DNA of 64,000 bases from Isosphaera sp. Lineage in GTDB: Bacteria; Planctomycetota; Planctomycetia; Gemmatales; Gemmataceae. The notes beneath the pieces are model-generated. The model had not been told where the DNA came from. It ran no database searches and was given only the letters and a program-made list of their open reading frames with translations. Of this stretch, positions 35,390 to 42,886 are shown one piece after another. The stretch is taken from the NCBI GenBank assembly GCA_013822345.1, contig PNKH01000026.1, forward strand, positions 1 to 64,000. The letters are read 5' to 3'. Position numbers and translations under genes: made by a program. Every line of letters begins with the position of its first letter. Position 1 is the first letter of the stretch.

Positions 35390-35464
35390 CGCGGCGTGGA
35401 GCAGCCCGGTTAGCTCGCCAGGCTCATAACCTGGAGGTCGTAGGTTCAAATCCTACCGCCGCAA
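35390..35464 (+). tRNA. Initiator tRNA-fMet (CAT anticodon)
   Basis: The 75-base sequence folds into a full cloverleaf: acceptor stem CGCGGCG with CGCCGCA, D stem GAGC/GCTC, anticodon loop CTCATAA, T arm GTAGG-TTCAAAT-CCTAC. The first pair is C1 against A72, which cannot form a Watson-Crick pair; this mismatch and A11:U24 are hallmarks of bacterial initiator tRNA. CCA is not encoded. The anticodon stem has A29:U41 before G30:C40 and G31:C39, so the usual run of three G:C pairs next to the loop is only two. A terminator hairpin follows four bases later. Confidence 0.95.
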
Positions 35465-35467
35465 CTC

Positions 35468-35502
35468 GCAACACCCCTGGGCCACCAGGGGTGTTGCGTT
35501 TT
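35468..35502 (+). terminator. Rho-independent terminator after tRNA-fMet
   Basis: A 13-pair stem GCAACACCCCTGG / CCAGGGGTGTTGC with a four-base loop (GCCA) is followed by GTTTT. It lies four bases after the tRNA and before the next gene's candidate promoter. Confidence 0.85.
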
Positions 35503-35519
35503 CCGGTCTCCCGCGGGTG

Positions 35520-35548
35520 TGGAGCCCGGGCGGGGTGTGGGGTACAAT
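35520..35548 (+). promoter_or_regulatory. Candidate promoter of the beta-propeller gene
   Basis: TACAAT at 35543-35548 is a good -10. The hexamer 17 bases upstream (TGGAGC) matches the -35 consensus in three of six positions. It lies 35 bases before the ATG at 35584 and just after the tRNA terminator, where a new promoter is expected. Confidence 0.4.
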
Positions 35549-35583
35549 CGGCAGCCCGCCCGTCCCCTCCCCGCCGAGAAGCC

Positions 35584-36849
35584 ATGAGCCGCACACCGCC
35601 GCACCTCACCGACCGCCGCTCGGTCCTGAAACTCGCCCCGCTGGCCCTCGCCGCCGGCCTCGGCCGACCCGCCGCCGCGACCGACGCCCCTGCGGCGAAG
35701 GTCGAACCGACGCTCGACCCGAAGCCGGCCGTGCTGGAGAAACTCGCCGCGCTGAAGCCGAACCAGGCGGCCCTCCTCGGCAAGGCCGACGTGGTCGGCG
35801 AGTTCAACGACACCGCCAAGAAGTACGACCTGCACCGGACCGGGCCCAAGGGCCGCGACTTCACCATCAAGATGTGCTGGGCGCCGGACCGCAAGCGGGT
35901 TCTGTTCTGCGGGGCCAACCACGGCGTCCCGCACCGGCTCAACGACGTGTGGGAGTTCGACCTGCCGTCGCTCACCTGGGCCATGCTCTACGCCCCGGAC
36001 CTCCCCCGCGGGTACGGCGACCTCGGCAAGGACACCTCCGACGTCGAGTTCAAGGGCGGCGTCCTCGTCACCAGGCGCGGCGGGCCGGCGGTCATCGCCC
36101 ACACGTGGTGGGGGCTGACCTACGACCCGCGGAAGAAGGCCCTGCTGTTCATGAACACCTGGGTCACCGACCGGAAGAAGGCGGTCAAGGACCTCGGCGG
36201 CGACCCCGCCGACTTGTACGACGGCCCGCCGCTGTGGGCGTTCTTCCCCGCCGACAAGACGTGGAAGCCGTTCAAGGCCCCGAAGCCCTACCCGGTCGCG
36301 ATCTTCGGCGGGATGCTGGAGTTCGTCCCGGAGCTGGGCGGCAGCGTGTGGCACGCCAACAACTGGCAGATGCGCGGCACCTGGCGGCACGACTTCGACA
36401 AGGACGCCTGGACGGACCTGAAGGCCAACGGCGGCGGCAAGCCGTTCGAGCAGGAGTCGGCCGAGCCCGAACAGATCGGCTACCACGACCCGAAGCGGAG
36501 GATCGTGGTGGCGCAGCGGCACCACCACACGCACCACTTCGACCCCAAGAAGAACGAGTGGAAGAAGGTGCTCGCCGGCGACAAGGACGACGAGAAGTCG
36601 CCCTACGGACACGACGCCCGGTCGGTGGTGTACCACGACCCGGTGAGCGGGCACGGGCTGCTCGTCCAGTTCCAGACCAACACCGTCTGGGCCTACGACC
36701 CGGACAAGGTGGCGTGGACAAAGCTGGCCCCGGAGGGCGACCCGATGCCGACCGGCGGCAAGCGGCTGGCCTACCTCGACCCCGCCCTCAACGCGGTCGT
36801 CGTGATCGACGGCGTCACCGTCTGGGCCTACCGCTACAAGGCGGGGTAG
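35584..36849 (+). CDS. Exported kelch-like beta-propeller protein
   Basis: A 421-residue protein with a Tat-like leader (DRRSVLKLAPLALAAGLG). The rest is a run of kelch-like blades, each with W-x-F or VW-x-YD ends: NDVWEFDLPSLTWAMLYAP, PPLWAFFPADKTWKPF, GTWRHDFDKDAWTDLK, HHFDPKKNEWKKVL, NTVWAYDPDKVAWTKL. The spacing fits a six-bladed propeller. A His cluster (RHHHTHHFD) near residue 315 could bind metal, but this is speculative. No catalytic set is recognised. ATG 35584 is preceded by a weak GAGAA; an in-frame earlier start at 35491 would run through the tRNA terminator and is rejected. Confidence 0.75.
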   Translation: MSRTPPHLTDRRSVLKLAPLALAAGLGRPAAATDAPAAKVEPTLDPKPAVLEKLAALKPNQAALLGKADVVGEFNDTAKKYDLHRTGPKGRDFTIKMCWAPDRKRVLFCGANHGVPHRLNDVWEFDLPSLTWAMLYAPDLPRGYGDLGKDTSDVEFKGGVLVTRRGGPAVIAHTWWGLTYDPRKKALLFMNTWVTDRKKAVKDLGGDPADLYDGPPLWAFFPADKTWKPFKAPKPYPVAIFGGMLEFVPELGGSVWHANNWQMRGTWRHDFDKDAWTDLKANGGGKPFEQESAEPEQIGYHDPKRRIVVAQRHHHTHHFDPKKNEWKKVLAGDKDDEKSPYGHDARSVVYHDPVSGHGLLVQFQTNTVWAYDPDKVAWTKLAPEGDPMPTGGKRLAYLDPALNAVVVIDGVTVWAYRYKAG

Positions 36850-36955
36850 GCGGCTCGACCCCCGGCACGCCGCCGCCCCCCCGCACCGTCCCGCCGCCCG
36901 TCCGGACGGCGACGACCCTGCCCTGAGACGACTGCCGACCGCGGCCCCGGCCGCC

Positions 36956-36982
36956 CGGCTCGCCGGGTGGTCCGGCGAGCCG
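36956..36982 (+). terminator. Hairpin after the beta-propeller gene
   Basis: A perfect 11-pair stem, CGGCTCGCCGG / CCGGCGAGCCG, with loop GTGGT, 107 bases after the gene. There is no U-tract. It may end the upstream transcript or belong to the leuA leader region. The span 36850-37070 otherwise holds nothing that I can assign. Confidence 0.45.
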
Positions 36983-37070
36983 CTCCGGCCCGGGCCCGTG
37001 ACCGGCCGCCGGTTCCGGTCTGGCGGCCGCCAGCCCGGCCGGATAGGATGGGCGTAGGAGGTCCGTCCCG

Positions 37071-37151
37071 ATGCCGCGCGGCGCGATCCGTCCCGACCTG
37101 CTTCGACTCCTCCGGCCGGGCCGGGGCAGGTTCCCTTCGCGCGTCGGATGA
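37071..37151 (+). CDS. Candidate leucine-rich leader peptide of leuA
   Basis: A 26-codon reading frame with TAGGAGGT (37055-37062) eight bases before its ATG, the strongest ribosome site in this gap. It encodes Leu at codons 10, 11, 13 and 14 (DLLRLLRP), four of five consecutive codons, and it ends 19 bases before a strong hairpin and 79 bases before leuA. This is the layout of a leucine attenuator leader. Seven Arg codons also occur, which is common in GC-rich frames and weakens the case. I could not find an anti-terminator pairing with correct logic by eye. Confidence 0.45.
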   Translation: MPRGAIRPDLLRLLRPGRGRFPSRVG

Positions 37152-37169
37152 CCCGAACCACGAAGCACC

Positions 37170-37212
37170 CGCGGCCCCGGAACCGACAGGAGTTCCGGGG
37201 CCGCGTTCGTTT
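37170..37212 (+). terminator. Candidate attenuator/terminator before leuA
   Basis: A perfect 14-pair stem, CGCGGCCCCGGAAC (37170-37183) with GTTCCGGGGCCGCG (37192-37205), loop of eight, then TTCGTTT. It lies 18 bases after the leader peptide stop and 18 bases before the leuA start. A terminator at this place would block leuA unless relieved. Confidence 0.65.
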
Positions 37213-37230
37213 CCCCTCCCGAGGTGACGC

Positions 37231-38817
37231 ATGCCCGCGCCGACCGACCCGAACCGGGTGATCGTGTTCGACACCACCCTGCGCGACGGGGAGCAGAGCC
37301 CCGGGTGCAGCATGAACCAGGGCGAGAAGCTGGAGCTGGCCCACGCCCTCGCCGCCCTCGGCGTCGACGTCATCGAGGCCGGGTTCCCGATCGCCAGCCC
37401 CGGCGACTTCGAGAGCGTCCAGGCGATCGCCCGCCAGGTCCACGGCCCCGTGATCTGCGGCCTCGCCCGGTGCAACCCGGCCGACATCGACCGGGCCGCC
37501 GACGCCGTCGCCGACGCCGCCCGTCCGCGCGTCCACGTGTTCCTCGCCACCAGCTCGATCCACCGCGAGTTCAAGCTGAAGATGTCCCGGGACGAGGTCG
37601 TCCGGCGGGCGGTCGAGGGGGTGAAGCGCGCCCGCGACCGGGTCGAGGACGTCGAGTTCTCGCCCGAGGACGCGGCCCGCACCGAGCTCGACTTCCTGGC
37701 CGAGGTGGTCGAGAAGGCGGTCGAGGCGGGGGCGACCACCCTGAACATCCCGGACACCGTCGGGTACGCCGTCCCGAGCCACTACGCCGGCATCATCCGC
37801 CACCTGAAGCAGCACGTCCGCGGGATCGACCGGTGCGTCCTGTCGGTCCACTGCCACGACGACCTGGGCCTCGCGGTGGCGAACAGCCTCGCGGCGCTCA
37901 CCGAGGGCGCCCGGCAGGTCGAGTGCACCGTGAACGGGATCGGCGAGCGGGCCGGGAACACCTCGCTCGAAGAGGTGGTGATGGCCCTCCACACCCGCCG
38001 CGACTTCTACGGCCTCTCGACCGGGATCGACACCCGGCACCTGTACCCGGTGAGCCGGAAGCTGTCGAACGTGACCGGGATGCAGGTCCAGCGGAACAAG
38101 GCGATCGTCGGCCAGAACGCGTTCGCCCACGAGGCCGGGATCCACCAGGACGGGATGCTGAAGGAGCGGAGCACGTACGAGATCATGCGGCCGGAGGACG
38201 TCGGCATCCCGGCGACGGAGCTGGTGCTCGGCAAGCACAGCGGGCGGCACGCCCTGAAGCAGCGGGTCGCCGCCCTCGGGTACCACCTGACCGACGACCA
38301 GCTGAACCGGCTGTTCGACGAGTTCAAGCGGCTGGCCGACCGGAAGAAGGAGATCTACGACGCGGACCTCGAGGCGCTGGCCGAGAACCAGCTGCAGGCC
38401 GGGACCGGGAGCGTGTGGGCGCTGGAGGGGTTCACCAGCACCGCCGGGACCGGGTCGCAGACATCGGCGGCGGTGGCGCTGCGGCACCAGGACGGGTCGG
38501 TGCGGCGGGACGCGGCGGTCGGGAACGGGCCGATCGACGCCCTGTTCAAGGCGATCAACCGGGTGACCGGGGCGCAGGTGAAGGTGGTCGACTACCGAGT
38601 CCGGTCCGTGACCCAGGACATGGACGCCCTCGGCGAGGCGCAGGTGGAGGTGGAGCACGCCGGCCGGCGGTCGAGGGCCCGGGCGGTGAGCGTGGACGTG
38701 GTCGAGGCGAGCGCGCTGGCGTACCTGGAGGTGGTCAACCGGGTCGCGTCGCGGCAGCTCCGCGACCGCCTGAAGCCGACCGACAACGTCCCGACGGAGG
38801 TGGTCCCGGGGGCGTGA
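37231..38817 (+). CDS. leuA: 2-isopropylmalate synthase
   Basis: A 528-residue enzyme that condenses acetyl-CoA with 2-oxoisovalerate in the first step of leucine synthesis. The catalytic DRE-TIM barrel starts at [12 protein letters not shown] (near residues 14-25). The metal-binding segment [16 protein letters not shown] is near 207-222, and [12 protein letters not shown] and [13 protein letters not shown] follow. The length and the carboxyl-terminal regulatory LeuA domain (from about 390) fit the long bacterial LeuA rather than homocitrate or citramalate synthase. GAGGT lies five bases before ATG 37231. Control is likely through the leader described above and by leucine binding to the carboxyl domain. 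No other leu gene is in the window. It is convergent with the NT-HD gene. Confidence 0.92.
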   Translation: MPAPTDPNRVIVFDTTLRDGEQSPGCSMNQGEKLELAHALAALGVDVIEAGFPIASPGDFESVQAIARQVHGPVICGLARCNPADIDRAADAVADAARPRVHVFLATSSIHREFKLKMSRDEVVRRAVEGVKRARDRVEDVEFSPEDAARTELDFLAEVVEKAVEAGATTLNIPDTVGYAVPSHYAGIIRHLKQHVRGIDRCVLSVHCHDDLGLAVANSLAALTEGARQVECTVNGIGERAGNTSLEEVVMALHTRRDFYGLSTGIDTRHLYPVSRKLSNVTGMQVQRNKAIVGQNAFAHEAGIHQDGMLKERSTYEIMRPEDVGIPATELVLGKHSGRHALKQRVAALGYHLTDDQLNRLFDEFKRLADRKKEIYDADLEALAENQLQAGTGSVWALEGFTSTAGTGSQTSAAVALRHQDGSVRRDAAVGNGPIDALFKAINRVTGAQVKVVDYRVRSVTQDMDALGEAQVEVEHAGRRSRARAVSVDVVEASALAYLEVVNRVASRQLRDRLKPTDNVPTEVVPGA

Positions 38818-38819
38818 AC

Positions 38820-38929
38820 CCTGGACCGCGGCCGTCCCGGCCGCTGCTGCCGAGGTCGTCGGGCGATCGAGTCCTCCGCAAGCACCCCGCCCGGCGTCGG
38901 TGGTGCGGCCGGGACGGCCGCGGTCCAGG
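38820..38929. repeat. Inverted repeat, family R, between convergent genes
   Basis: A 110-base element with ends CCTGGACCGCGGCCGTCCCG and complement, the same ends as the element at 19304. The interior (about 55 bases) differs from that copy. It fills nearly the whole gap between the leuA stop and the stop of the opposing NT-HD gene. Confidence 0.9.
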
Positions 38930-38932
38930 AAG

Positions 38933-40042
38933 TCACTTCCCGCGGTTGTCGCGCTCGAGCTGCCGCAGGAACGCGAGCGCCTCGTCCACCGTCGGGACGA
39001 CCGCCCCCGGCACCCGCCCGGCGTCGTCCAGCTCGCGCAGCAGCATCAGGTCGTCGAAGTCCTCCGACTCCTCCAGCCGCCGCCGGGCCCGCGCCCCGAG
39101 GGTGCCGGCCCGGTACTCCTGCGCCAGCATGTGGTGCTCGATCAACCACGCCGTCCGCGGGGTGACCAGGCCGTCGAGCGCCTGCAGCGCCGCCCCGACG
39201 TGGTCGTGCGGGTCGATCCCCTTCCCGACATCGTGCAGCAGCGCCGCGAGGACGAACTCCTCGTCCCACGGCCGGGCGTCGCGGGCCAACTCGAACACCT
39301 GCAGCAGGTGGTACAGCACGTCCCCTTCGGGGTGGTACCGCGGGTTCTGCTTCACGTTCTCCAACGGCAGCAGCAACAGCCGGAACAACTGGTACGGGTC
39401 GACCGCCTCGTCGCGCTCGGCCAGCGCCTCGTCGAGCCGCACGTCCGGGTGCTCCCGGGCGATGAGTTCTTCCAGCTCGCGGGTGCTGGCCCGCTCGATC
39501 GCCTTCCCGGTGATCGACGACTTGAACACGTAGTGGGCCTTGTCGTCCGGGTAGACCGTCAGCTCGAACGGGAACCGGTCGTGGACGTGGACGTGGGTGA
39601 AGACGCGGGCCTCGCCGTGCTTCTCGATGTGCTTCCGCTCGACATCGAACTGCAACCCCTCTTCTTCGAGCACCGCGGTGACCGGTTCGAGGTGGTCGCT
39701 GAACACGTGGAGGTCGATGTCCGACCCCTTGCGGACGTGGCCGGTCATCACGCTGCCGATCAGCCGGGGGCGGAACCGGGCGAGGCGGCGCATCAGCCAC
39801 AGGGCGGCGAGCCGCATGTCGCGGAGGTCGGCGGTCCGGCGCTCGCCCTCGTGCATCCGGGCGAACGCCTGCACCTGGTCGCGGATCTCGGCGTTGCTCG
39901 GCAGGTCGGACGGCTTGACCGACCCGCGGCACAGCCGGGCGGCGGCCTTCCGCTTGGCGGTGAAGTACTCGGACTCCTCCCGCTCGTACATCAGGCGGGC
40001 GGCCTCGAACGCGATCGCGTGGCGGAGCTTGGCGTCGGACAC
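38933..40042 (-). CDS. Nucleotidyltransferase-like and HD domain protein
   Basis: A 369-residue protein (GTG start at 40042; no strong ribosome site, so the start is uncertain). The amino half has a nucleotidyltransferase core, GSVMTGHVRKGSDIDLHVFS near 95-114, with the GS...D-x-D pattern, and a following acidic strand. The carboxyl half has HD-domain elements: YHLLQVFELA, LAALLHDVGKG and a later HH (LIEHHML). This pairing recalls tRNA CCA-adding/poly(A) polymerase and GlnD-like enzymes, but the long middle and order do not match either closely. The substrate (nucleotide, protein or RNA) is unknown. The upstream 181 bases hold the 40130 palindrome. Confidence 0.68.
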   Translation of the reverse strand: MSDAKLRHAIAFEAARLMYEREESEYFTAKRKAAARLCRGSVKPSDLPSNAEIRDQVQAFARMHEGERRTADLRDMRLAALWLMRRLARFRPRLIGSVMTGHVRKGSDIDLHVFSDHLEPVTAVLEEEGLQFDVERKHIEKHGEARVFTHVHVHDRFPFELTVYPDDKAHYVFKSSITGKAIERASTRELEELIAREHPDVRLDEALAERDEAVDPYQLFRLLLLPLENVKQNPRYHPEGDVLYHLLQVFELARDARPWDEEFVLAALLHDVGKGIDPHDHVGAALQALDGLVTPRTAWLIEHHMLAQEYRAGTLGARARRRLEESEDFDDLMLLRELDDAGRVPGAVVPTVDEALAFLRQLERDNRGK

Positions 40043-40129
40043 GGGGGCTGCGGCGGATGCGAGTTTAACGAGCCTGTCCGGTGCCGCCGCGAGGCTCGTC
40101 CCGGAATGATACGCGACTGGGTCGGGAAG

Positions 40130-40257
40130 ACGAAGCGATCGGAACGCGGATGAAGAGGATTGAAAACAGGATGCAGAGGATCGGACCGAACATGATTTCT
40201 GTCCGATCCTCTGCATCCTGTTTTCAATCCTCTTCATCCGCGTTCCGATCGCTTCGT
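40130..40257. repeat. Very long palindrome with 57-base arms, AT-richer than its surroundings
   Basis: The left arm 40130-40186 and right arm 40201-40257 are exact reverse complements (start ACGAAGCGATCGGAACGCGG) with a 14-base loop. The arms contain AT-richer stretches (GAAGAGGATTGAAAACAGG) unlike any neighbour. The right arm covers the last 34 bases of the rsmD gene, so it encodes that protein's final eleven residues. Confidence 0.93.
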
Positions 40258-40850
40258 TCCCCCGCCGGAGGGGTCCGCGACACGACGTAGAACAGCAGCA
40301 TGTTCCGGCCGTAGGTCCGCACGTCCCACGCGGCCGGGTCCGGGAGCTTGTCGAGCGGGAACCCGTCCTCGGCCTGGATCGCCAGCACCGACTCGTCCGG
40401 GGCCTTGTCGAGTAGGGTCCGGACCAGGCCGAGGAACTCGTCCGCCCGCTGGCTCAGGTCCGGGAACGGCGGGCTGAGGAACAGGTTGACCGGGTCGGTC
40501 CCGGCCGGGATCCACCGCTCCGCCCACCGGTACGCGTCGGCCTTCAGCACCTGCACCCGGTCGGCGACGGCGAACCGGTCGGCGTACTTCTGGATGTCGG
40601 CCGCCGCCCGGCCGTCCTTCTCGATCAGCCTGGCCGACGCCGCCCCCCGGCTCACCGCCTCCAGCCCGACCACCCCGGTCCCCGCAAACACGTCGAAGAA
40701 GACGCGCCCGGGGACGGCGTTCCCGAGGATGCTGAACAGCGCCTCGCGGACCATCTGCGGGGTCGGCCGCAGCCCCTCGTGGACGAACGCGGTCAGCTTC
40801 CGCCCGCGGAGGCTGCCGGCGACGATCCGGACCTCGGTCTTCTCTGCCAT
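40224..40850 (-). CDS. rsmD: 16S rRNA (guanine(966)-N2)-methyltransferase RsmD
   Basis: A 208-residue S-adenosylmethionine-dependent methyltransferase. The opening VRIVAGSLRGRKL and the block LRPTPQMVREALFSIL are typical of RsmD. The AdoMet loop is DVFAGTGVVGLEAVSRG near 52-68. The catalytic NPPF/DPPY motif appears as LSPPFPD near 122-128, so the usual Asn/Asp is Ser, a change seen in some relatives whose effect I cannot judge. RsmD modifies G966 of 16S rRNA during small-subunit assembly. The start ATG 40850 fits the family's amino end; longer readings to 41336 do not. The final residues, GERSDRNADEED, are encoded by the palindrome arm and are not part of the family. Confidence 0.85.
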   Translation of the reverse strand: MAEKTEVRIVAGSLRGRKLTAFVHEGLRPTPQMVREALFSILGNAVPGRVFFDVFAGTGVVGLEAVSRGAASARLIEKDGRAAADIQKYADRFAVADRVQVLKADAYRWAERWIPAGTDPVNLFLSPPFPDLSQRADEFLGLVRTLLDKAPDESVLAIQAEDGFPLDKLPDPAAWDVRTYGRNMLLFYVVSRTPPAGERSDRNADEED

Positions 40851-41043
40851 TTCGGGTCGGGGGGGTGTGGCGGGGCCGGGGCGACTGATCCGTCCGGGCA
40901 TTGTATCCGGCCGGCCCGCCCGCACGCCGCGCCCGGCCGGTCGCGATCGACCTTTTCCCCCCCGCCGGACAGGGCTATAAGGGCGCAAAGCCCGACGGCC
41001 CGGCCGTTCCCGGGTGGCCCGCCCGTCCGCACAGGAGACCCGC

Positions 41044-41886
41044 ATGCGACCCGCCGGCCTGGTCCTCGCCGCCCTCCTCGCCGCCGCCACGGCGGCCGGA
41101 CAGCCGCCGGCCGCCCCGCCGGGCCAGCCGCCCGCCCCCGCCGCACCGCCCCCCGGCAAGCTCGACGAGCACCTCGCGGCGTGGGAGAAGCGGATGGGGG
41201 AGGTGAGCAACTTCTGGCTCAGCCTGAAGCTGAAGCGGACCGACGCCCTGCTCAAGCAGGAGAAGACGTACACCGGGCTGGTCCTGTGCATGAAGCCGAA
41301 TCTGGCCCGGCTGCGGCTGGCGAACGACGCGGACAAGGAGGGACGGGACTACGAGGCGTACGTCTGCAACGGGAAGGCGGTGTACGAGTACAGCGGGCTG
41401 CGGCGGACGGTCACCGAGTGGCCGCTGCCCGACCCGAAGGCCGGAGCGACCGACAACCTGATGATCGACTTCGTCTCCGGGCTGAAGGCGAAGGACGCCA
41501 AGGAGCGTTTCGACCTGAAGCTGTTCAAGGAGGACGCCCACTACGTCTACCTGGATGTCCTGCCGAAGACGGCGAAGGACAAGCAGGAGTTCCAGCAACT
41601 GCGGATGGCCCTGTTCGGCCCGAACACCAAGTTCGCGTACCTCCCGGCCCAGGTGAACCTGGTGAAGCCGACCGGGGACGCCGAGTCGTGGTCGTTCTCC
41701 GACCCGCCGCCGCAGACGAACGTCCCGGGCATCACCCCGAAGCACTTCGAGTACGAGCCGGTGCCGGGGTTCACCCTGGTGAAGGGTCAGCCGCCGGCCT
41801 CCGGCCCGCGGCCCGGAGAGCCGAAACTCCCGGCCGGGGCCGGGCTGCCGCCCGGCGGGGCGGTCCGCCCGGCCGCCAAGCCGTGA
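41044..41886 (+). CDS. TIGR03009 family exported protein
   Basis: A 280-residue protein with a signal peptide (LVLAALLAAATAAGQ), a Pro-rich linker, and a domain that matches the planctomycete TIGR03009 family: LDEHLAAWEKRMGEV, the TYTGLVLCMKPNLARL strand, FVSGLKAKDAKERFDLKLFKED and AYLPAQVNLVKPTGD. The fold recalls outer-membrane lipoprotein carrier (LolA-like) beta sheets, which is an inference. The Pro/Gly-rich tail is probably disordered. GGAG is eight bases upstream of ATG 41044. TATAAG at 40976-40981 is a possible -10. A family S palindrome starts right after the stop. Confidence 0.82.
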   Translation: MRPAGLVLAALLAAATAAGQPPAAPPGQPPAPAAPPPGKLDEHLAAWEKRMGEVSNFWLSLKLKRTDALLKQEKTYTGLVLCMKPNLARLRLANDADKEGRDYEAYVCNGKAVYEYSGLRRTVTEWPLPDPKAGATDNLMIDFVSGLKAKDAKERFDLKLFKEDAHYVYLDVLPKTAKDKQEFQQLRMALFGPNTKFAYLPAQVNLVKPTGDAESWSFSDPPPQTNVPGITPKHFEYEPVPGFTLVKGQPPASGPRPGEPKLPAGAGLPPGGAVRPAAKP

Positions 41887-41889
41887 CCC

Positions 41890-41958
41890 CGGCGAGCCGG
41901 GAGCGTGAGCGACCGGAGGGGTAGACCTCCTCCGGTCGCTCACGCTCCCGGCTCGCCG
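41890..41958. repeat. Long inverted repeat, family S
   Basis: Arms of 30 bases (CGGCGAGCCGGGAGCGTGAG start) with a short loop. It differs from 33887 at GGGGGCGCGAG versus GGGAGCGTGAG, and both arms carry matching changes. It starts four bases after the TIGR03009 gene and precedes the first tandem paralogue by about 108 bases. Confidence 0.9.
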
Positions 41959-42066
41959 CGTCCCGGGTTTCTCACGAGCTTTTCACCCCCCCCGGCGTAA
42001 CGATGTGGCAGACGGCGGCCCGCGGGGCCGCCGGGTCCTCTCCACCTCACGTCCGGGGGGTTCGTC

Positions 42067-42780
42067 ATGCGCGGGTTGCGGTACGCGGTCGCCGGGGTGC
42101 TGGCCGCCGGGATGGCCGTCGTCGTCCAGGCCCAGCCGGGGTTCGGGTTCGGCGCGGGCGGGCCGAGCGGGCTGGTCAGCAACAAGGCCGTCCAGGAAGA
42201 CCTGAAGCTGTCCGAGGAGCAGGTGACCAAGGTGAAGACCTGGGCCGAGGAGTTCCGGAAGACGGCCCAGAAGATCCGCGAGGACAAGGGGGTCAAGGGC
42301 GGCGGGTTCGGCGGGAAGGTCGACGCCGAGATGCTGGAGAAGATGGCGGCGGCCAACGCCGAGATCTCGAAGGCGGCGTACAAGGAGTTGGGCGAGGTGC
42401 TGAAGAAGGAGCAGGTCGACCGGCTCCGGCAGATCGAGCGGCAGCAGATGGGGATCCGGGCGTTCACCGACGCCGACACCGCCACCGCCCTGAAGCTGAC
42501 CGACATGCAGAAGGCGTCGGCCAAGGGGATCGGCGGGGACTTCCAGAAGGAGTCGCGGGAGATGATGTCCGACCTGTTTAAGGGCGGCAAGGGCGGGTTC
42601 GACCAGGAGAAGATCAAGGAGATGCAGACCAAGACCCAGAAGCTGCAGAAGGAGTACATGGACAAGATCGTCGAGCTGCTCGACGCGGACCAGAAGAAGA
42701 CCTGGAAGCAGCTGACCGGGGAGGCGTTCGACCTGTCCAAGCTCCAGCAGGGCTTCGGGCCGCCGAGGAAGAAGGACTGA
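42067..42780 (+). CDS. Exported helical protein, first of two tandem paralogues
   Basis: A 237-residue protein with a signal peptide (YAVAGVLAAGMAVVVQAQ) followed by charged amphipathic helices: EDLKLSEEQVTKVKTWAEEF, EVLKKEQVDRLRQIERQQMG, ALKLTDMQKA and LLDADQKKTWKQLTG. The repeated 'L-x-LT/S-x-x-Q' helix starts resemble Spy/CpxP-like LTXXQ proteins, which are periplasmic chaperone or stress sensors, but I do not claim membership. The final part, LLDAxQKKxWKxLxGExFDxSKL, is shared with the next gene. GGGGGG lies just upstream of the ATG. A terminator-like hairpin follows. Confidence 0.7.
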   Translation: MRGLRYAVAGVLAAGMAVVVQAQPGFGFGAGGPSGLVSNKAVQEDLKLSEEQVTKVKTWAEEFRKTAQKIREDKGVKGGGFGGKVDAEMLEKMAAANAEISKAAYKELGEVLKKEQVDRLRQIERQQMGIRAFTDADTATALKLTDMQKASAKGIGGDFQKESREMMSDLFKGGKGGFDQEKIKEMQTKTQKLQKEYMDKIVELLDADQKKTWKQLTGEAFDLSKLQQGFGPPRKKD

Positions 42781-42795
42781 CCGCCCGCCGCCCCC

Positions 42796-42830
42796 CGAGG
42801 CCCGTCCGTTTCCGACGGCGGGCCTCGCCA
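42796..42830 (+). terminator. Terminator-like hairpin between the tandem paralogues
   Basis: The outer arms CGAGGCCCG / CGGGCCTCG enclose an inner short stem (TCC/GGA region), followed by CCATTTCCC. It is 16 bases after the first paralogue and could end its transcript. Confidence 0.5.
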
Positions 42831-42886
42831 TTTCCCGCCCGCCGCGGTATCCTCCCGCCATCCCTTCCCCTGCCCCGGAGGCGGTC

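Noticed and set aside
37121-37180. CCGGGGC (37121-37127) pairing with GCCCCGG (37174-37180) as an anti-terminator of leuA
   Set aside because: A ribosome stalled at the Leu codons would cover the first segment, which gives the opposite of the expected control; I do not claim this pairing.
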